Below, one piece after another: positions 15,752 to 24,286 of a stretch of 32,462 bases of DNA. The notes below the pieces were generated by a model. The model was given only the letters and a program-made list of their open reading frames with translations. It was not told the origin of the DNA and made no database searches. The DNA is taken from the NCBI GenBank assembly GCA_014381825.1, contig JACNKX010000124.1, positions 1-32,462 of the forward strand. The letters run 5' to 3'. Source of the stretch: Planctomycetota bacterium. GTDB taxonomy: Bacteria; Planctomycetota; Planctomycetia; Pirellulales; Pirellulaceae. Position 1 is the first letter of the stretch. Each line of letters opens with the position of its first letter. The position numbers and the translations under genes are program-made.

Positions 15752-16483
15752 TTACCCTGCGGTGATTCGATGTTGATAGAGCTGTCGGTAAAGTTCGTTG
15801 CATTCGGCGAGTACTTCCCGCAATGACTCAGGCACGGTGTCGGACTTGGGACGATAGGGAGCAAAGGTCGTGGTGTGTTCGACCTTTGCGTACCAGTGCT
15901 TTGCCCATACGCCGTCTGTGTCGCGGAGGCCCGGTGGCCATGCAAGCATCTCGTCGCGGAATTCTAGGCCGATCTTCGAGCAAAGTTGCCCTAGAATGCC
16001 GCGTGGATTCTCGAGGACATCTCGCGAATCAAGGACTGGTGGTGTGTTTCCGGTCTGATCGCGAACCATCTCGAAAATGCGGACTTGCTGAGGCAATCCC
16101 GTGTCTTCGACGCGCGGTTCGGGAATGAATTCGATTAACGATGTGATCATCTCGCGCGGTTCGCGAATCAGGAAGCAATTCGCGAGTGACGCGATCCAAT
16201 CGAGTTCAATGTTCGAAAGTAGATGATGCGCCATTTGCTTCTGGTAAAAAACCGACTTGCCATCGGGCAACGGGCCGGTTAGCCATGCGACAACCTTGCG
16301 CCAATCACTTTCATGTGTCGCGACGGTTTCTTCGGCACCTGGATGATCCAACCCGGTGGAATGTAGGTAGTGAGCGTACAGCGGCTCATCACACACGATC
16401 GCGTCTGGTCGGTTTCCCCAAGAACGCATCATCGCGGTCGAGATGTTTCGAGGACCAGACCACATGGCGATTCGTGTTGTCAT
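15752..16483 (-). CDS. Sulfotransferase-like protein, partner of the aminotransferase
   Basis: The 243-residue protein starts IAMWSGPRNISTAMMRSWGNRPD (residues 5-27), a P-loop-like 5'-phosphosulfate-binding motif of the sulfotransferase superfamily. Later it has FLIREPREMITSLIEF, the second (3'-phosphate) site pattern R-x-P-x-x-x-x-x-S. Related proteins are known as HAD-less companions or fusion partners of class IV aminotransferases. Here the aminotransferase gene begins six bases downstream, so the two are surely co-expressed. The substrate is unknown; a kinase-like use of the P-loop cannot be excluded. It is cytosolic, with no signal peptide. No clear ribosome-binding site precedes the ATG. 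Confidence 0.8.
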   Translation of the reverse strand: MTTRIAMWSGPRNISTAMMRSWGNRPDAIVCDEPLYAHYLHSTGLDHPGAEETVATHESDWRKVVAWLTGPLPDGKSVFYQKQMAHHLLSNIELDWIASLANCFLIREPREMITSLIEFIPEPRVEDTGLPQQVRIFEMVRDQTGNTPPVLDSRDVLENPRGILGQLCSKIGLEFRDEMLAWPPGLRDTDGVWAKHWYAKVEHTTTFAPYRPKSDTVPESLREVLAECNELYRQLYQHRITAG

Positions 16484-16646
16484 TGATGTGTTTTGTGGGG
16501 GCGCGTCAATCGAACGAACGATCTATCAGCCGCGCGTGCTACTTGGACACAGCCTTGTGTCGCTTGATCATCACGTGCGGCTCTGGGTAGTTTCCCAAAA
16601 GCAATCTACTACGTGAAGACGACCAACCATAGAGGCGCGTAACTCA

Positions 16647-17720
16647 CTATCGATAAGGACGCCAAGTTGGCAGCGGGAGTGAGCCGGAGGGCGCTGACTC
16701 GCTTGATTCATGAGAGGCGGAAGTGATTCGTCCCGCGATGGGCTCGCGGCGAGGTGGTGTCGGAATAGCCCGCGCTTCATCTGTTGCCGACGGCTGACGC
16801 GCAACGTTGATACTGCCTCGTTCTTCACCATCGTCGGTTTCGTCCGTTGAACGTCGAGTCCAACGCTGCGAAAACTGGCCAGGGCGCGTGACGAAGATGT
16901 CGCGCGTCGCTTCGAGCTTCCTGCCATCGGCCGTCGTATAACGCACGGCGACCATCAACTTGCTGCTTTCGGGCCGCTCGTCTCCCCACGGCAATCGCAA
17001 ATAAATGCCACGTTGCGTGGAGTTATTGTGGAGCGAACGATCGATTTGTTGTGCCGTCAATTCCCACCGGGCAATTCTTGCCTCGTCGCCAGCTTCGCGT
17101 TTTGCATAGTCAAGCACGACGACGGAGACTGGTCCGGCGAGAGGCACGAAGGCTTCGTTTCGATTGCGTGGTTCAACGACGACCAAGATACCGTCGTCAC
17201 CCGGCTGTTGATCGAAGTCGCTTCCACCCGTGTGAACTGGATCGATGTGTATGTGAGTAATCCGTGGATCATCGGGCTCGAGAAGTGTGGGGCCGATGCG
17301 AACGGGTTGCGTTTCGAAATCGCGACGATTGGACCGACCGCTGGCGCCGGGTTCAGGCAATTCGAGAGGGCGTTGATCCGGCACTCCGGGCGTTACGGAC
17401 GGAGGGCTGAGGTCGAGCATGTCATCATCTGCTTCAGGAAGTTCGATGCGGGGAGTTTCGTCGGTGTGACGCAGGTCAGAGTCTCCACCGTCGAAGCGCC
17501 TTAGCCGCTCCTTCGCCTCTTCAAGTTCCGCAACTTTCCGCTCGTAGTCGTACTCTAGCTCGTACAACTGGTCTTCGAGCGTGCGCCTCTCAATGTTCAT
17601 CATCTCGATGTGAGAAGCGATGTTCGGGTCGCTGCGGCAGCCAGCAGCGAGCGCGCAAAGGGCGCTGACAATCGCTAGTTGGTACAGCCGGATTGTGGAG
17701 TTGAGGGGAAAGCTGTTCAT
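16647..17720 (-). CDS. Lipoprotein of unknown function with coiled-coil start
   Basis: The signal peptide ends in LCALAAGC, a good lipobox, so the mature protein should be acylated on Cys28. A coiled coil follows (about 41-76, with LEDQLYELEYDYERKVAELEEAKERL), then an acidic, proline-rich linker (80-150). Next is a compact domain (about 160-305) with ILVVVEPRNRNEAFVPLAGPVSVVVLDYAKREAGD and RGIYLRLPWGDERPESSKLMVAVRYTTADGRKLEATRDIFV, which looks like an immunoglobulin-like beta sandwich. The tail is low-complexity. I do not recognise the family beyond similar planctomycete hypothetical lipoproteins. It stands alone between the sulfotransferase-like gene and clpP. Confidence 0.8.
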   Translation of the reverse strand: MNSFPLNSTIRLYQLAIVSALCALAAGCRSDPNIASHIEMMNIERRTLEDQLYELEYDYERKVAELEEAKERLRRFDGGDSDLRHTDETPRIELPEADDDMLDLSPPSVTPGVPDQRPLELPEPGASGRSNRRDFETQPVRIGPTLLEPDDPRITHIHIDPVHTGGSDFDQQPGDDGILVVVEPRNRNEAFVPLAGPVSVVVLDYAKREAGDEARIARWELTAQQIDRSLHNNSTQRGIYLRLPWGDERPESSKLMVAVRYTTADGRKLEATRDIFVTRPGQFSQRWTRRSTDETDDGEERGSINVARQPSATDEARAIPTPPRREPIAGRITSASHESSESAPSGSLPLPTWRPYR

Positions 17721-17884
17721 CTTCCCTGACGAAACGCAGATCGAAGTGACTTACTGCGCAGCTCGAACGTCGATGCAGAGCGATACCGCAGCAAAAGAAA
17801 TGTGCGGAGCAGGAAATACTCGCTTGCGAAGATTGCGTCAACATCAGCCTGAAAAGTCGGCGGACGCAGATTACCAAGTCACCG

Positions 17885-18478
17885 CTATTTTACCGGTTCC
17901 ATGTGCTCGATGACTTTGTCGATCAATCGATAATCGACGGCTTGCTCGGCCGACATGAAGCAGTCTCTGTCGGTGTCCTCCTCGATTTTCTCGAGGGTTT
18001 GCCCCGTGTGCTTCAGCAAGATATCGTTCATCTTCTGTTTGATTCGCTTGAACTCGCGAGCATGAATTTCGATCTCGGCAGCCGTTCCTTGCATTCCGGC
18101 GAGCGGCTGGTGAATCATGATTCTGGCGTTTGGTAAGGCAAAACGCTTGCCCGGAGCACCCGCAGTGAGAAGTACAGCGCCCATTGAGGCGGCTTGTCCA
18201 ATGCAATAGGTCGCGACGTCACACGTCACGAATTGCATCGTGTCGTAGATCGCTAGTCCCGCACTGACGCTGCCACCAGGCGAATTTACATATAGATGAA
18301 TATCACCCTTCGGATCGTCTGACTGCAGGAATAGCATTTGCGCGACGATCGCGTTGGCGACTTCGTCGTTGACGCCTGTGCCAAGGAAGATGATGCGGTC
18401 CTTGAGCAATCGGCTGTAGACGTCGTAGACGCGCTCTTCACGACCACTTTTTTCGATGACGTAAGGGATGGGGGCCAT
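17885..18478 (-). CDS. clpP: ATP-dependent Clp protease proteolytic subunit ClpP (copy 2 of the pair)
   Basis: The ClpP fold is complete: [21 protein letters not shown] forms the oxyanion region, and the triad is S98 (GQAASMGA), H123 ([11 protein letters not shown]) and D172 (DTDRDCF). The N-terminal [30 protein letters not shown] is canonical. I use the ATG at 18478, since the upstream in-frame codon is TTG with too short a spacing from GGGAG. The tetradecamer degrades substrates delivered by ClpX or ClpA/C. It begins 62 bp after the other clpP gene and carries the standard catalytic residues, so this copy should be active. Confidence 0.96.
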   Translation of the reverse strand: MAPIPYVIEKSGREERVYDVYSRLLKDRIIFLGTGVNDEVANAIVAQMLFLQSDDPKGDIHLYVNSPGGSVSAGLAIYDTMQFVTCDVATYCIGQAASMGAVLLTAGAPGKRFALPNARIMIHQPLAGMQGTAAEIEIHAREFKRIKQKMNDILLKHTGQTLEKIEEDTDRDCFMSAEQAVDYRLIDKVIEHMEPVK

Positions 18479-18540
18479 CTCGTGCAATACTCCCGTATGC
18501 GAAACTCCGTTTTACTTTCGTTACGTCAAACTATCCGTCG

Positions 18541-19170
18541 TCATTTGTCATCGTCGTCGTCATCGACTTCGACGGGCGGTTTTTCCAGAATGTCATCGAC
18601 CACACCGTACTCCTTCGCTTCTTCGGCGTTCAAAAAGAAGTCGCGATCAGTATCCTTCTCGATGCGTTCGATCGGTTGACCACAGTGCCCGGCGAGAATC
18701 TCATTCAGCGTTTGCCGATTGCGCAGAATCTCGTTCGCTTGAATCTCGATATCACTGATTTGACCTTGGACACCGCCCCATGGCTGATGCATCATGACGC
18801 GCGCATGTGGCAAGGCATATCGTTTTCCCTTGGTTCCCCCAGCAAGAAGCACGGCACCACCGCTGGCTGCCTGACCAACACAATAGGTCGCGACAGGACA
18901 GCTAAGGATTTGCATCGTGTCATAGATCGCCAGCGTAGCGACAACATCACCTCCTGGCGAATTGAGGTAGAAGTGAATGTCCTTCTTGCGATTTTCGCTC
19001 TGCAAGTACAACAGCTTCATAATTAATTCATTGGCGTTGCCCGTATGGATCTCGCCTTGCAGAAACACAATGCGATTCTCGAGCAACAGATCGCCCAGCG
19101 TTAGCTGTCGCTGTCGTTGGACGCTTTGATACGACTGCGAATCGTAAATTGGTGACGTAAAATGGCTCAT
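18541..19170 (-). CDS. clpP: Clp protease proteolytic subunit ClpP paralogue
   Basis: The 209-residue protein is a second ClpP with all triad residues: S103 (GQAASGGA), H128 (ARVMMHQPWGG) and D177 (DTDRDFF). It differs from its neighbour in the N-terminal axial region (YQSVQRQRQLTLGDLLLENRIVFLQGE) and ends in a strongly acidic EVDDDDDDK tail. The in-frame ATG at 19227 would add a hydrophobic stretch that is not ClpP-like; at 19170 AAGGAAGGG stands about 10 bases upstream. Two different ClpP subunits suggest mixed or alternative rings, as known in other bacteria with paired clpP genes. It sits between tig and the other clpP. Confidence 0.94.
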   Translation of the reverse strand: MSHFTSPIYDSQSYQSVQRQRQLTLGDLLLENRIVFLQGEIHTGNANELIMKLLYLQSENRKKDIHFYLNSPGGDVVATLAIYDTMQILSCPVATYCVGQAASGGAVLLAGGTKGKRYALPHARVMMHQPWGGVQGQISDIEIQANEILRNRQTLNEILAGHCGQPIERIEKDTDRDFFLNAEEAKEYGVVDDILEKPPVEVDDDDDDK

Positions 19171-19299
19171 CAAGTACCAGCCCTTCCTTAAACTTGGCAG
19201 AAGAATCAGCCTGAGCAAGATGGACATGCCCCGAAGGGTCAGTCATGATAACCGTCGCCGTTTGGGCAACGCCCAAGCAATGCGCGGTCGCACCATCCG

Positions 19300-20790
19300 C
19301 TAACTACGATCGTCGGGGGTCTTTAGCTCCTCGGCGTCGCCTCCATACTTGGCTTCCGGAATTTCATCTTCGTGTACAAACCCAGTGATCGAGTGATCGA
19401 TCGCGGACGTTTCGTCCTTCTCGGCCTCGAACGGTGTCTCAGTGAACTCGGCAGCGTCCGTGATCAACTCGATCACTTTCCGCTCGATGATCTGATTCCG
19501 AAGGGCATCCATTTGCCCCCGTTTTTCTAAGCGAGCACGGACACGACGCGGCGACTCTTGACTTTGCCGCGCGATCAGAAGGATCTCGGCATCGTAGTCA
19601 CTTGGCTCTGCATCGATCTCGTGTTCTTCAGCGATCCGCTCAAAAATAAAGTGTTCTTTTAATGCCCGCTCGGTCGACGCCAAGCTGTTTTGACGCAGCT
19701 GGTTCTGATGCTGACGAATTACATCGTCAGAGAACCCGCTGGAACGAAGCTCCAATACCGCCCGCTCCATTTCACGACGACCTTGCCGCCGCAGCATCTC
19801 GGGAGGCAACTCCCATTTGGCATCTTTGGTCAATATCGCAGTAATTTGCTTGCGAATCTTTTGTTGTTGGTGATATGTCAGCTGGCGTTCCAGTTCGCCT
19901 CGTACCGCATCTCGCAGCTCTTCTTCGTCTTCAAAACCACCAATGCGATCGAGGAACGCCGGCGTCATTTCCGGCAAATCAAGATGCTGTACTTCTCTGA
20001 TCTCGATGTCCGCAGAAACTTCTTTGCCTCGTAAGGCTTCGTTTTCTGCTTCTTCGCTTATCGTGATCTTAGCTTCGCGATGATCACCGACCGAAGCACC
20101 TGTGACGAGCTTATCGAAGCCTTCGATGTTTCCGTCGCTGAAGCTAAGCGTCGGCTTTATTTCAACCGTGTGTTGTTCGACCGTCGACAACTCTTCCTCA
20201 CCGTCTTTGAACGCGATGTTAAGAGTCACTTGATCGCCCGCTTCGGCGGCACCGTCCTTCGAGGTTATCTTCCCATAACGCGTCAACAACCCAGTCAGAT
20301 GCTCGGAGACTTCGTCGTCCGAATACTCATGCTCTTGGCGTTCGAGCTTCAAGCCCTTCCACTCGGGCATGTCAAACTCAGGCCGAACTTCGATGTCGAA
20401 CTCAAAGGTCATCGGTCCGTCATCGGGAAGTTCGATCGCCTCGAAATCGAAATCAGGCTCGCTGATGGCAGAGAAATCGCACTCCTCGCTGGCCTGCGTC
20501 ACGCTGTCCATGAGCAGCGAACCTTTGACTTGGCTCGCCATTTGTTCGCGGAAACGGCTTTCAACCAGCTTCCGCGGAGCTCGACCGGGTCGAAAACCCG
20601 CCACTTCGGCTTTCGGAGCAAGATCATCGAACGCCTCGCTGAAGTAGCGTTCAATATCGTTGCGAGCCACCGTGACGGTCACGTGGCGTTGGCAGGCACT
20701 CGGCGTATCGACTTTCACTTCGAGAGCCAGCTTCGGCTTCTCTTGTTCCGACGCTTCTTCCGGTGCCAGTTCAGTGTCAGGAGTCGCCAT
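19300..20790 (-). CDS. tig: Trigger factor, ribosome-associated chaperone
   Basis: The 496-residue protein has the trigger factor N-terminal domain with the ribosome-docking motif GFRPGRAPRKLVESRF (residues 65-80). A middle PPIase-like domain follows (about 185-265; AEAGDQVTLNIAFKDGEEEL). Then comes the long helical C-terminal domain with TPAFLDRIGGFEDEEELRDAVRGELERQL and the QHQNQLRQNSL arm. It binds nascent chains at the ribosome exit. The acidic C-terminal extension (after about 450) is longer than usual. I use the ATG at 20790; a TTG at 20826 in frame lies almost against the tRNA gene. Order tRNA-Gly, tig, clpP, clpP on one strand suggests one unit. Confidence 0.94.
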   Translation of the reverse strand: MATPDTELAPEEASEQEKPKLALEVKVDTPSACQRHVTVTVARNDIERYFSEAFDDLAPKAEVAGFRPGRAPRKLVESRFREQMASQVKGSLLMDSVTQASEECDFSAISEPDFDFEAIELPDDGPMTFEFDIEVRPEFDMPEWKGLKLERQEHEYSDDEVSEHLTGLLTRYGKITSKDGAAEAGDQVTLNIAFKDGEEELSTVEQHTVEIKPTLSFSDGNIEGFDKLVTGASVGDHREAKITISEEAENEALRGKEVSADIEIREVQHLDLPEMTPAFLDRIGGFEDEEELRDAVRGELERQLTYHQQQKIRKQITAILTKDAKWELPPEMLRRQGRREMERAVLELRSSGFSDDVIRQHQNQLRQNSLASTERALKEHFIFERIAEEHEIDAEPSDYDAEILLIARQSQESPRRVRARLEKRGQMDALRNQIIERKVIELITDAAEFTETPFEAEKDETSAIDHSITGFVHEDEIPEAKYGGDAEELKTPDDRS

Positions 20791-20836
20791 CGGGGTGATA
20801 AGTCTTTTCTGCGAAGCCACTTGCAATAATTAAAAG

Positions 20837-20909
20837 AGCGGGTGATGGGATTCGAACCCACGACAACAACGTTGGCAACGTTGTGCTCTGCCAACTGAGC
20901 TACACCCGC
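20837..20909 (-). tRNA. tRNA-Gly (anticodon GCC)
   Basis: The 73-base cloverleaf is complete. The acceptor stem is GCGGGTG/CACCCGC with T as discriminator, the D stem GCTC/GAGC, and the anticodon stem CAACG/CGTTG around TTGCCAA. The variable loop is TTGTC and the T arm GTGGG-TTCGAAT-CCCAT. The anticodon GCC at positions 34-36 reads GGC and GGU glycine codons. CCA is not encoded. It lies 46 bp upstream of the tig start and downstream of a sigma-70-type promoter, so it may be cut out of a common transcript. Confidence 0.97.
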
Positions 20910-20964
20910 ACTTTACGTCCGTTGCCAATGAAGACAACGGTCCCGTAATTTGTACGATCTTCGG

Positions 20965-20992
20965 ATTATATGACGCGTTTGCCTGCTTGCAA
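20965..20992 (-). promoter_or_regulatory. Sigma-70-type promoter of tRNA-Gly and tig
   Basis: On the minus strand TTGCAA (20992-20987), 16 bases, then TATAAT (20970-20965). The -10 box is perfect and the -35 matches TTGACA in four of six positions. Transcription should begin near 20958, about 49 bases before the tRNA. An inverted repeat CCGTTG/CAACGG lies in this leader (about 20917-20938). No other promoter was recognised before tig, so tRNA and protein genes probably share this one. Confidence 0.75.
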
Positions 20993-21054
20993 GGGCAGTT
21001 AAATGATCGGCAGGAAATCAGTTCGACCGGCTGCCAAACCACCTCCGCATCCAA

Positions 21055-21285
21055 CTAGCGGCCAGCAGCCTTGCGCTGATGCCACAATCGTGAAGTCCCT
21101 ATCAGTTTCATGACTGCGATCGATGCCAACAGCAAGCAGAATCCAACTCCAAGGTGCATCGGTTCGGTCGCATAATGAACGAGACTGAAATCGTTCCCCG
21201 GTTCCCCATGTCCGGGGTGCGCCTGGGCAACGCTCGCAGATACGAGACATCCAATGCTGGCAGCGATCAAAGAGTATTGTCTCAT
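21055..21285 (-). CDS. Small HupE/UreJ-like membrane protein, N-terminal part only
   Basis: The 76-residue protein has a signal peptide (about 1-22, ending in VAQA) followed by HPGHGEPGNDFSLVHYATEPMHLGVGFCLLLASIAVMKLI and a basic end. The HPGHG opening, the later His and the His-Leu before the membrane helix resemble the start of HupE/UreJ metal-transport proteins. Those have six or more helices and this one has a single helix. It may be a metal-binding small protein or an unrelated family with a convergent His motif. AGGGGA stands six bases before the ATG. It lies alone between the tRNA and the sulfatase gene. Confidence 0.6.
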   Translation of the reverse strand: MRQYSLIAASIGCLVSASVAQAHPGHGEPGNDFSLVHYATEPMHLGVGFCLLLASIAVMKLIGTSRLWHQRKAAGR

Positions 21286-21483
21286 TATTTGTCCCCTAAG
21301 CGTTCAAGCGAAAAATAACGGGGTAGCGGTGATCCGTCAGTTTAGGCTTGGCAGGTCAGCTGGCCAAGACAGGTTAGTGTCGCTTAGCTTAATACATCGG
21401 ACATGCTGTTTCCAAGCCTTGAAAGACTCCCCAGGGTTCTCCGGAGTATGATCGCCTCTCAACAGCTTCGGGAGAGTGCATCT

Positions 21484-21537
21484 ATGTCAGACAATCTGCT
21501 ACCACCAGAAAATCAGCGAGTACGTAGCCCTTCGTAA
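21484..21537 (+). CDS. Possible 17-residue leader peptide before the sulfatase gene
   Basis: An ATG at 21484 with GGGAGA eight bases upstream opens a frame of 17 codons (MSDNLLPPENQRVRSPS) ending in TAA, 21 bp before the sulfatase start. It could be an upstream regulatory ORF or chance. The remainder of the gap 21286-21558 shows no gene and no clear promoter. Confidence 0.15.
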   Translation: MSDNLLPPENQRVRSPS

Positions 21538-21558
21538 CACCAAATTGAGGCCTCATTG

Positions 21559-23133
21559 ATGACGAGGTATATGACGATCGCAGTCGCCACGATCACAATG
21601 ATTGGCGTTTTGAGTGTATCCTGCCTGCTCGCGGAGACTTCGCTGAAGCGCCCCAACGTCGTTCTGATTTTCGCCGACGATATGGGTTACGGCGACGTTA
21701 GGGCTTACGATCCGAAGTCGAAGATTGCGACACTGCATCTAGATCGGCTTGCTGCCGAAGGGATGATGTTTACCGACGCGCATTCCGCATCGGCTGTTTG
21801 TTCGCCATCCCGCTACTCGCTCCTGACGGGACGGTACAGTTGGCGAACCGCGTTAAAGCAGGGCGTACTCGGCGGCTTTTCGCCACCCTTGTTGGAACCG
21901 GACCGTATGACGTTGGGCGACTTGTTCAAGCAAAGCGGATATGCGACAGCCTGCGTCGGAAAGTGGCATCTCGGCATGAATTGGTCCGGCGGTATCCGCG
22001 GCAGCAAATCGTACAGCATGCGTAACGACTCGACGGGGATCGACTTTGCGAAGCCGATCAAACGAACAGCAACGTCAAACGGTTTCGATTACTACTTCGG
22101 CATCGCCGCGTCGCTGGATATGCCACCGTACGCGTTTGTCGAGAACGATCGCGTAACCGCCCAGCCGACTTCAACTCTGAGGATGGAGGACACCGGCGGA
22201 CGAGATGGCCCGGCTGTTCCTGGTTGGCGACACAAATATGTGATGCCGACGCTTGCGGACAAGGCGATCGAATGGATCGGCGCTAACAAAGAGGAACCGT
22301 TCTTCGTCTACATGCCTCTTAATGCGCCTCACACTCCGCACGCGCCGGGTGACGCATTCGTCGGCAAGAGCGGCATGGACGTGTATGGTGATTTCATGGT
22401 CGAAGTCGATCACACCATTGGTCGCGTCATGCGAGCGCTGGAGCAATACGAGCTGACCGACGAGACGTTACTGATCGTGACGAGCGACAACGGTCCCGAA
22501 ACGAACATGTTTCCGCGGCGACAAAAGTTCGGACACGACAGTTCTTCGCACTTCCTTGGAGCGAAACGAGATAACTGGGAGGGCGGCCAGCGCGTGCCTT
22601 TCATCGCCCGCTGGCCCGGCGTGATCGACGCGGCTTCGACGTGTGACTCGCCAATCTGCCTGGTCGATATGATGGCAACGTTCGCTGACTTGATCAGCGT
22701 CGAAGTGCCCGAGAGTCAGGGTGTCGATAGCGTCTCGATATTGCCACTGCTACAAAAGAAGAGCGATGCCTATCGAAGCGACCACGCCATTATTCATCAT
22801 TCGTCGAGCGGGCGCTTTGGAATTCGCCAAGGCGACTGGAAACTCCTGCTTCACTCAGGTTCTGGCGGAAACGGCTACGGAGGCGGGAAGAACAAGGGAC
22901 GCTATACGGGAACGATCGAGCAGAAGTCGTTCGCGACTGGCGAGCGACAACTGTACAACATGCGTGACGATTCTGATGAGACTAACAACCTCGCCGACGG
23001 ACACCCAGAGCTGGTCGAGCAACTCACGGCGCTCGCTGCCAAATGCGTCACCGACGGGCGCAGCACTCCCGGTCCACGTCAGGGCTATGTCTCAGACGGA
23101 TGGCAGCAGCTTGACTGGCTGCCTAATGAGTAA
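21559..23133 (+). CDS. Exported sulfatase (arylsulfatase family)
   Basis: An N-terminal hydrophobic signal (about 1-26) is followed by RPNVVLIFADDMGYGDV with the metal-binding Asp pair. VCSPSRYSLLTGRY then contains the C-x-P-x-R motif whose Cys81 is turned into formylglycine by a maturase. GKWHLG (134-139) carries the Lys and His of the active site, and LLIVTSDNGPE (about 314-324) carries the second metal ligands. It hydrolyses sulfate esters, probably on algal polysaccharides outside the cytoplasm; sulfatase abundance is a hallmark of Pirellulales. I use the ATG at 21559, with GAGG eight bases upstream, over the TTG just before it. The next gene starts 34 bp downstream on the same strand. 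Confidence 0.94.
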   Translation: MTRYMTIAVATITMIGVLSVSCLLAETSLKRPNVVLIFADDMGYGDVRAYDPKSKIATLHLDRLAAEGMMFTDAHSASAVCSPSRYSLLTGRYSWRTALKQGVLGGFSPPLLEPDRMTLGDLFKQSGYATACVGKWHLGMNWSGGIRGSKSYSMRNDSTGIDFAKPIKRTATSNGFDYYFGIAASLDMPPYAFVENDRVTAQPTSTLRMEDTGGRDGPAVPGWRHKYVMPTLADKAIEWIGANKEEPFFVYMPLNAPHTPHAPGDAFVGKSGMDVYGDFMVEVDHTIGRVMRALEQYELTDETLLIVTSDNGPETNMFPRRQKFGHDSSSHFLGAKRDNWEGGQRVPFIARWPGVIDAASTCDSPICLVDMMATFADLISVEVPESQGVDSVSILPLLQKKSDAYRSDHAIIHHSSSGRFGIRQGDWKLLLHSGSGGNGYGGGKNKGRYTGTIEQKSFATGERQLYNMRDDSDETNNLADGHPELVEQLTALAAKCVTDGRSTPGPRQGYVSDGWQQLDWLPNE

Positions 23134-23167
23134 TCTGGCAAACCGAACTTGTAGCGAGCATTAAGCC

Positions 23168-24049
23168 ATGCTGTCACAACCGCCACTTGTCGGAGTCATC
23201 GGACTCGGGTTGTTAGGAACGGCGGTCGTCGAGCGATTGCTCGAGCAGGGCTTCGCCGTCCTTGGCTACGATGTCGACGCGGATCGTCTTGAGAGCTTGC
23301 AACGCCTAGGCGGCACGCCAGCGACCGATCCGAAAGAACTGTGCGATACGTGCGAGACAATCGTATATAGCCTCCCGACGAGCGACGTCGTTGCATCGAT
23401 CACCAAACAAATATCGAGTTCGCTTCGAGCAGGTGCCACGATCCTCGATACGACCACCGGCGATCCACAACAAATGATTGCGATTGGCGAGTTTCTCGCA
23501 GATCACGAGACCAACTATCTCGAAGCCAACGTTGCAGGTTCAAGCAGCCAGTTGCGCGAAGGAACGGCCACGGTATTCCTCGGCGGCGACGCTGCCGTTA
23601 TCGACGCAGCACAACCAGTACTTTGCGCGATCGCCCCGACGCGCATGCACCTTGGTCCAATCGGCTCGGCGTCGAGATTCAAGCTCGTCCACAATTTGAT
23701 TCTAGGATTGCATCGCGCTGTACTCGCCGAGGGCTTACACTTTGCCGAGTCGCTTGGATTCTCGGCGACCGACACGTTAGAAATCTTGCGTCGAACGCCT
23801 GCCGCATCGACCGTGATGATAACGAAAGGCGACAAAATGGCGGCGCGCGATTACCGTGTCCAAGCCCACCTGTCTCAACACTTGAAGGACGTGCGGTTGA
23901 TTCTCAGTGAAGCCGAACGCGTCGGATCGCCAGTGCCGCTAAGCGAGTTGCATCGAGAGCTACTTGAGCACGCAGAATCGCTCGGATTTGGTGACGCCGA
24001 CAACAGCGCGATCTTTGAATTCTATCGCGCAGACAGCAGTGATGATTGA
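23168..24049 (+). CDS. NAD(P)-dependent beta-hydroxyacid dehydrogenase
   Basis: This 293-residue protein has an N-terminal Rossmann domain with GVIGLGLLGTAVVERLLEQGFAVLGYDVD (GxGxxG at 12-17), the substrate-loop pattern VAGSSSQLREGTATVFLGGD and the catalytic lysine in GSASRFKLVHNLILG. It belongs to the 3-hydroxyisobutyrate dehydrogenase / tartronate semialdehyde reductase superfamily; the substrate is not determined by sequence. Its place directly after the sulfatase suggests a role in catabolism of a sugar or sugar acid, by inference from co-location only. No strong ribosome-binding site precedes the ATG. Confidence 0.9.
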   Translation: MLSQPPLVGVIGLGLLGTAVVERLLEQGFAVLGYDVDADRLESLQRLGGTPATDPKELCDTCETIVYSLPTSDVVASITKQISSSLRAGATILDTTTGDPQQMIAIGEFLADHETNYLEANVAGSSSQLREGTATVFLGGDAAVIDAAQPVLCAIAPTRMHLGPIGSASRFKLVHNLILGLHRAVLAEGLHFAESLGFSATDTLEILRRTPAASTVMITKGDKMAARDYRVQAHLSQHLKDVRLILSEAERVGSPVPLSELHRELLEHAESLGFGDADNSAIFEFYRADSSDD

Positions 24050-24286
24050 ATCTGGAATCTGAACTCGCTGATACCGAATCCCACGAGAATTACGCGGCGC
24101 GAAGTCACGGGATTGCGACCTGCCGAAACCTGTTTGCCAAGTGAGGCGACGTTCTCAACATCGACGAAGCCACCACCGAACGACGATTGGACCAATGATC
24201 GGTCATCTGTTAGCAAGTAACATTCCCAACGACGTGACTCGCGGCTGCCGCAAGGGCAGCGTGCCGTTTCGGACATTCTCCGGCAG

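Noticed and set aside
20080-20829. Plus-strand frame of 249 codons opposite tig
   Set aside because: It is antisense to a well-supported trigger factor gene, and the translation is not protein-like.
24022-24276. Minus-strand frame of 84 codons overlapping the end of the dehydrogenase gene
   Set aside because: No known motif, overlap with a real gene on the other strand, and no ribosome-binding site.
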